Origin: Propionibacteriaceae bacterium UBA5174
GTDB taxonomy: Bacteria > Actinomycetota > Actinomycetes > Propionibacteriales > Propionibacteriaceae
Assembly (NCBI GenBank): GCA_002413345.1
Contig: DHWU01000019.1
Coordinates: 6,553-16,532, forward strand
Direction of reading: 5' to 3'
DNA: 9,980 bases
Part shown: positions 7,440 to 9,980 of the stretch, piece by piece
Position numbering within the stretch: position 1 is the first letter of the stretch
Layout: each line of letters begins with the position of its first letter
Notes under the pieces: generated by a model
Databases searched by the model: none
The model's input: only the letters and a program-made list of their open reading frames with translations
Told to the model about the DNA's origin: nothing
Translations under genes and position numbers: made by a program

Positions 7440-7613
7440 ATGACAGACCAAGACAAGCAGTCCGCCGCTCAGCCAGTACTAGACCTGAGCAAGGCGCCAA
7501 TGCCCAACGTCAAGACCTTGAAAGCGCGTTATAACTTGTTCGGCCAGTTCGGCAAGTTCGTCGCGTTCAACCTGCGCATCATGAAGATGGTGCTCAGCGG
7601 CGGAGGCCACTAG
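7440..7613 (+). CDS. 57-residue hypothetical protein coupled to sqr
   Basis: I do not recognise a named family. The ORF starts with ATG two bases after the sqr stop, with GGAG at 7431-7434 five bases upstream (inside the sqr end), a pattern of translational coupling. The first 20 residues are polar (MTDQDKQSAAQPVLDLSKAP), then comes PNVKTLKARYN. Residues 33-52 form a basic amphipathic stretch (LFGQFGKFVAFNLRIMKMVL), ending in SGGGH. There is no cysteine, signal peptide or full transmembrane helix. A long hairpin follows 12 bases after the stop. Coding is supported by the ribosome site, tight spacing and the terminator. It might be a small membrane-surface partner of SQR, but that is a guess from the amphipathic segment and position. 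Confidence 0.75.
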   Translation: MTDQDKQSAAQPVLDLSKAPMPNVKTLKARYNLFGQFGKFVAFNLRIMKMVLSGGGH

Positions 7614-7625
7614 TCATCAACAGAC

Positions 7626-7666
7626 GGCAAAGGCGGTTCTCGGATCATCCGAGAACCGCCTTTGCC
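7626..7666. terminator. Perfect 19-bp hairpin between convergent sqr and trxA-cstR transcripts
   Basis: Left arm 7626-7644 and right arm 7648-7666 pair perfectly around a 3-base loop (TCA); the arm begins GGCAAAGGCGG. It sits 12 bases after the small ORF and 30 bases beyond the repressor stop on the other strand, so it can serve both transcripts. No long T run follows on either side: TTAAGT on plus and GTCTGTT on minus. It is an atypical but plausible bidirectional terminator. Confidence 0.82.
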
Positions 7667-7696
7667 TTAAGTACAGCGAAACGTGCGCCAGCCCGC

Positions 7697-7960
7697 TCAG
7701 GCCAGAGACAGGAAGAGCTTCTCCAAAGCCGCGGTGTCGACCTGGTTGTCCGGTGATTCTTCAAGCAGGCATTGCCGCAGTCCGCCAGCGATGACTGCGA
7801 ATCCGGCCCGATCCAGCGCCTTAGAGACAGCCGCCATCTGGGTGACCACTTCAGTGCAGTCGCGTCCCTCTTCGATCATTCGGATGATGCCACCGATTTG
7901 ACCCTGGGCGCGCTTCAAACGCTTCAGAACCGGCACCATCGCATCAGAGTCAAGTTGCAT
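7697..7960 (-). CDS. CsoR/CstR-family transcriptional repressor, probable persulfide sensor
   Basis: CsoR-family proteins are small all-helical repressors (DUF156) that release DNA on binding copper or other metals, or, in the CstR branch, when persulfides crosslink two cysteines. The 87-residue form shows the family segment VLKRLKRAQGQIGGIIRMIEEGRDC, with Cys35 and Cys64 spaced 29 apart as in CsoR and CstR. The copper ligand His, four residues before the second cysteine, is replaced by Gly60, which argues against copper sensing. I chose the ATG at 7960 because GAGGGGAG (7968-7975) lies 7 bases upstream and this gives the usual family length. A longer frame starts at 8029, overlapping the trxA stop as ATGA and adding 23 residues, but no good ribosome site precedes it. 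It is co-transcribed with trxA. Inverted-repeat sites upstream of trxA and sqr are its likely operators. Confidence 0.88.
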   Translation of the reverse strand: MQLDSDAMVPVLKRLKRAQGQIGGIIRMIEEGRDCTEVVTQMAAVSKALDRAGFAVIAGGLRQCLLEESPDNQVDTAALEKLFLSLA

Positions 7961-7967
7961 GTAAGCA

Positions 7968-7975
7968 CTCCCCTC
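7968..7975 (-). promoter_or_regulatory. Ribosome binding site favouring the short repressor start
   Basis: On the minus strand GAGGGGAG precedes ATG 7960 with a 7-base gap, close to ideal. It lies inside the longer possible frame that starts at 8029. This site is the main reason to prefer the 87-residue protein. Confidence 0.7.
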
Positions 7976-8025
7976 AACTGGCTCGCTGAGGTTGATCCTA
8001 CTAGTGGCGGGGGCCACTTCGTCGC

Positions 8026-8403
8026 TCATGATGACGACTCGACTGCTTCATGCTCAGCGACTTCGGCACGAATGGCCTCCATGTCAGCACCCTTCACTGC
8101 GACGATCAGTTCTTCCAGCGACGCGGCGGGAAGCGCGCCCGGCTGAGAGAAGACCAAAATGCCCTCACGGAATGCCATCAGCGTGGGAATAGACATGATT
8201 TGAGCAGCCCCGGCGAGCTCACGCTCAGCCTCGGTGTCGACCTTGCCGAACACCACATCGGGGTGCTTTTCCGAAGCCGCCTCATAGACCGGGCCAAACA
8301 TCATGCACGGTCCGCACCAGTCAGCCCAAAAATCGACTAGGACAATATCGTTCTCGGTGATAGTCGCTTCAAAATCACCGGCGGTCAGGTTCTTGGTGGC
8401 CAT
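8026..8403 (-). CDS. trxA: Thioredoxin
   Basis: The protein is a cytosolic thiol-disulfide (or persulfide) reductant of 125 residues. It has the classic active site W29-C30-G-P-C33 in the segment DFWADWCGPC, and the cis-proline in SIPT (Pro73). The ending GALPAASLEELI (89-100) is typical of one actinobacterial thioredoxin group. About 20 extra residues follow the fold (to EHEAVESSS), acidic and probably unstructured; most thioredoxins end near residue 105-110. ATG 8403 has GGAAGGAG (8410-8417) six bases upstream, and an inverted repeat shared with sqr one base beyond that. The gene ends where the repressor frame begins. Shared control with sqr suggests it reduces persulfides or protects thiols when sulfide is oxidised; this role is inferred. 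The symbol is a family label, since paralogues are likely elsewhere. Confidence 0.92.
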   Translation of the reverse strand: MATKNLTAGDFEATITENDIVLVDFWADWCGPCMMFGPVYEAASEKHPDVVFGKVDTEAERELAGAAQIMSIPTLMAFREGILVFSQPGALPAASLEELIVAVKGADMEAIRAEVAEHEAVESSS

Positions 8404-8418
8404 TCCACACTCCTTCCA

Positions 8419-8434
8419 ATACCCCCTAGGGTAT
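8419..8434. promoter_or_regulatory. Inverted-repeat operator upstream of trxA (probable CsoR/CstR site 2)
   Basis: ATACCC-CCTA-GGGTAT has the same arms and 4-base spacer as the site before sqr at 5928-5943. It ends one base before the trxA ribosome site (8410-8417), so it must overlap the promoter or transcription start; a bound repressor would block initiation. Because the repressor gene lies downstream in the same transcript, this site would also give autoregulation. I could not identify clear -35 and -10 boxes here. The shared repeat is seen directly; the binding protein is inferred. Confidence 0.8.
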
Positions 8435-8498
8435 CACCTCGGTGATGTTGGCAGGCTCACGAACCTCAGCTTCGAATCACACTGACCGGCAGAAACAG

Positions 8499-8539
8499 CA
8501 TTCGGGGCCTAACCCAGTAGTTGGGTCAGGCCCCGAATG
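8499..8539 (-). terminator. Intrinsic terminator of the DUF4190-type gene
   Basis: CATTCGGGGCCT (8499-8510) pairs with AGGCCCCGAATG (8528-8539). After one mismatch, ACCCA pairs with TGGGT around a 5-base loop. Read on the minus strand it is followed by CTGTTTCT, a short T-rich tail, and it lies 18 bases past the stop at 8558, so it ends that transcript upstream of the trxA promoter region. Confidence 0.8.
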
Positions 8540-8557
8540 GTTCAGTACAAAATGGCG

Positions 8558-8917
8558 TCAGCTGCAGGTGATCGTTACGCCGTTGACGTAATGGACGCCC
8601 GGGCCCAGTTCTGCGCACTGCGAGGCGAGCGTCGACAGGGCACCAACCATGACGATCGTGGTCACGGTAGCGATCACGATGAAGATCGCTGAGATCACAA
8701 TCCCCGCCACCGCCACACCGTTACCCATGCCGGCCTTTTTCGATTTCGACAAGCCGACGATTGACAGGATGAGGCCAACTGGGGCGATAACGAAGGCGAG
8801 GATCAAGCCGACCACGCCCAGAGTCTGGCCTGGGTTCACGGCCGCCTGCGGTACACCCGGGTAGGGCTGCTGGGGCGGGACAGATGGACCGTTTGGATTT
8901 GGATATTGCTGAGACAA
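8558..8917 (-). CDS. DUF4190-type small membrane protein
   Basis: The 119-residue protein has a Pro/Gln/Tyr-rich N-terminal tail (SQQYPNPNG to about residue 30). A membrane helix follows at about 33-56 (LGVVGLILAFVIAPVGLILS) with a short basic linker SKSKKAG, a second helix at about 69-92, and a C-terminal tail of about 27 residues. This layout is typical of actinobacterial DUF4190 proteins of unknown function. The tail holds Cys101 and Cys118, which could form a disulfide if it faces outside, as a hairpin topology with the basic linker inside would predict. I chose a TTG start at 8917 because GAGAGGA (8925-8931) lies 7 bases upstream and SQQYPNP begins there; the longer frame to 8971 adds 18 residues without membrane character. 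A terminator follows at 8499-8539. Its role is unknown. Confidence 0.78.
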   Translation of the reverse strand: MSQQYPNPNGPSVPPQQPYPGVPQAAVNPGQTLGVVGLILAFVIAPVGLILSIVGLSKSKKAGMGNGVAVAGIVISAIFIVIATVTTIVMVGALSTLASQCAELGPGVHYVNGVTITCS

Positions 8918-9040
8918 AGTGGAGTCCTCTCGAGTTTCAGAGCGGCCGTTTGCGACGCTCTGGGGTGGCAAGGCAGATACAACGAGATTAGTGCTCGTGC
9001 TTCAGGGTATCGGCACAACCAGCCCACAGTTCAACTACCG

Positions 9041-9113
9041 AGCCGCCTTCGGGAATCGAACCCGAGACCTACGCTTTACGAGAGCGTCGCTCTACCGACT
9101 GAGCTAAGGCGGC
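9041..9113 (-). tRNA. tRNA-Thr (anticodon CGT)
   Basis: The reverse complement of this 73-base stretch folds as a complete cloverleaf. The acceptor stem is GCCGCCT/AGGCGGC, the D arm GCTC-AGTCGGTA-GAGC, the anticodon stem ACGCT/AGCGT, the variable loop AGGTC, and the T arm TCGGG-TTCGATT-CCCGA. The anticodon loop CTCGTAA gives anticodon CGT (complement at 9078-9080), which reads ACG threonine codons. All stems pair perfectly. The CCA end is not encoded. The discriminator base is T. Confidence 0.96.
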
Positions 9114-9137
9114 CTGTCCTGCTCGGACCGAGGCACA

Positions 9138-9143
9138 ACTATA
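9138..9143 (-). promoter_or_regulatory. Candidate -10 box for the tRNA-Thr gene
   Basis: On the minus strand TATAGT matches TATAAT at five of six positions. It lies 24 bases before the mature tRNA 5' end, so transcription would begin near 9131. The -35 region (CTGAAG, 17 bases further) is weak. The position fits a tRNA promoter, but there is no independent evidence. Confidence 0.45.
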
Positions 9144-9323
9144 GGGGAAGTCGAGCACTGCTTCAGCCCCGCGGCCCCCAGGAACTGCCAACGGCGCCGT
9201 GCCAAGACCAAGGCAGGAAGCCGTGCATCGACAAAGGCCCCGTGCCGAACTTCCTGTGGAGTTCGTCAGGACGGCTGGACTGGCACATCAGCCAATGGCT
9301 AATCCCGGCGCAACTTCACCGTC
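9144..9323. other. Intergenic stretch without a recognisable gene
   Basis: Between the tRNA promoter region and the DoxX-family stop I see no credible coding sequence. The plus-strand open frame that crosses it also runs antisense through the tRNA and is rejected. It contains a 10-base palindrome ACGGCGCCGT (9191-9200) and weak short hairpins such as GAACT/AGTTC, none with a T-rich tail. The end of the doxX transcript is therefore not clear from sequence. Confidence 0.5.
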
Positions 9324-9980
9324 CTAGTCAGCAGCCCGCGCAGCCTTATCTCGTTGTCGGGACGCCCGCAGGCTGCGGTCAACACTCCAGCCACCAGCGC
9401 CAATGAACAAGATCAGCAACCCGATCACAGTGATTAGAAGCTGTTCCTCGCCCCAGAACCCAAATTCGAGGGTGCCGGGCTCGAACTTCCGGAAGATGCT
9501 GAACGAAGCTCCCCAGTAGACCAAAGCCAAAGCGCCACCGGTAACCAATGCAGCCCCCAAGCCCGCGGCCCTCGTGGCCAAGCCGAGCAACATCGCGAGT
9601 GCAACCAGCAGGCATCCCACTGCAGCCACTGTGGCCACAATCGGCACCACTGACACAGGCACCACGGTATTAGTCAGCATCTGCTGAGTCTTTTGTGGCT
9701 CGAGCAGCATCTGCACACCCCGAACGCCGAAGATGGCCGCCAAGACCAGGCGCACTAGGAACAACCCAAGGGACGCCCAAAAACCGTCGGTCGCCTTCTT
9801 CGGTGTCGCTACCGCCGCAGCCACCGGCACTGAACTGATCGGACCGGCTGACTCAAATTGAGGTTCGGAAGTGAACGCGGCCGTCCGAGCATCTCGGCGC
9901 GCAGCCCTTTCGACAGCAAGCTTGCGTTCCTCTTCGGTGACTGCTTGCTCCTCCGAAGCCAGCAGGTCGGCATAGGCTCC
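9324..9980 (-). CDS. DoxX-family membrane protein (N terminus beyond window edge)
   Basis: DoxX-family proteins are small four-helix membrane proteins. Some DoxD/DoxX members belong to a thiosulfate:quinone oxidoreductase, and mycobacterial DoxX has been linked to a redox complex with SodA and the sulfurtransferase SseA. The frame is open to the right edge without a stop, so 218 residues are visible and the start is outside; a GTG at 9830 lies inside the frame but need not be the start. Counting from the edge, about 65 residues are soluble and charged (including EEQAVTEEERKLAVERAARR). Helices follow at about 68-88, 112-134, 136-158 and 179-196, and a basic tail ends in AAD. The first helix segment LVRLVLAAIFGVRGVQ is family-typical. 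No sqr-type operator is visible near it, and its true promoter is out of view. Function is unproven. Confidence 0.85.
   Translation of the reverse strand, partial: GAYADLLASEEQAVTEEERKLAVERAARRDARTAAFTSEPQFESAGPISSVPVAAAVATPKKATDGFWASLGLFLVRLVLAAIFGVRGVQMLLEPQKTQQMLTNTVVPVSVVPIVATVAAVGCLLVALAMLLGLATRAAGLGAALVTGGALALVYWGASFSIFRKFEPGTLEFGFWGEEQLLITVIGLLILFIGAGGWSVDRSLRASRQRDKAARAAD

Noticed and set aside
7697..8434. Copper-homeostasis operon reading of the CsoR-like gene
   Set aside because: No copper chaperone or P-type ATPase is seen, the copper-ligand His is Gly, and the shared operator links it to sqr and thioredoxin instead.
8918..8971. Longer start for the DUF4190-type protein at 8971
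   Set aside because: The extra 18 residues run through the leader hairpin and the good ribosome site at 8925-8931; the TTG at 8917 fits better.
8906..9406. A 166-residue plus-strand open frame
   Set aside because: It runs antisense through the complete tRNA-Thr gene and into the DoxX-family 3' end, and has no recognisable domain or good ribosome site.
1..9980. Mobile elements, CRISPR arrays, integrase or phage genes
   Set aside because: I saw no transposase, no regularly spaced repeats and no terminal inverted repeats; the tRNA-Thr gene shows no adjacent integrase or duplicated 3' end within the window.

Overview
The window looks like chromosomal DNA from a moderately high-GC actinobacterium (Actinomycetota). 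The main support is the gene order ftsH – hpt – tilS – zincin-fold DUF2342-type metalloprotease – dacB, divergent from ppa. From memory this matches the conserved block around hpt and ppa in Mycobacterium and relatives. The Hpt and Ppa sequences also look actinobacterial, and GTG and TTG starts are used. The genus cannot be told from the sequence.

Left part (1-4694, minus strand): a tightly packed, probably co-transcribed housekeeping run read right to left. It holds dacB (PBP4-type D,D-carboxypeptidase, probable lipoprotein), a DUF2342/zincin metalloprotease, tilS (tRNA-Ile lysidine synthase), hpt (purine salvage) and the N-terminal half of ftsH (membrane AAA+ protease, cut by the window edge). 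Only 28 bases separate dacB from ppa (inorganic pyrophosphatase), which starts the plus-strand pair ppa – sixA-like histidine phosphatase (4723-5789).

Middle (5926-8434): a compact sulfur module, the most interesting part of the window. A sulfide:quinone oxidoreductase-like flavoprotein (sqr, plus) is followed after 2 bases by an uncharacterised 57-residue ORF, then a long perfect hairpin. Converging from the right on the minus strand are trxA (thioredoxin) and a CsoR/CstR-family repressor. The repressor keeps the two family cysteines but has Gly where copper-sensing CsoR has His, which points to persulfide sensing (CstR type). The same inverted repeat, ATACCC-N4-GGGTAT, lies just upstream of both sqr and trxA, and I saw no other full copy in the window. 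The simplest reading is one local regulon: the repressor senses reactive sulfur and controls sulfide oxidation, the small protein, thioredoxin and itself. Function and regulation are inferred.

Right part (8499-9980, minus strand): a terminator, a small two-helix membrane protein of the DUF4190 type with a TTG start, a tRNA-Thr(CGT) gene with a plausible -10 box, about 180 bases in which I see nothing convincing, and a DoxX-family membrane protein whose reading frame runs off the right edge with an extended charged N-terminal region. No mobile element, CRISPR array or phage gene was seen, and no gap between genes exceeds 300 bases.
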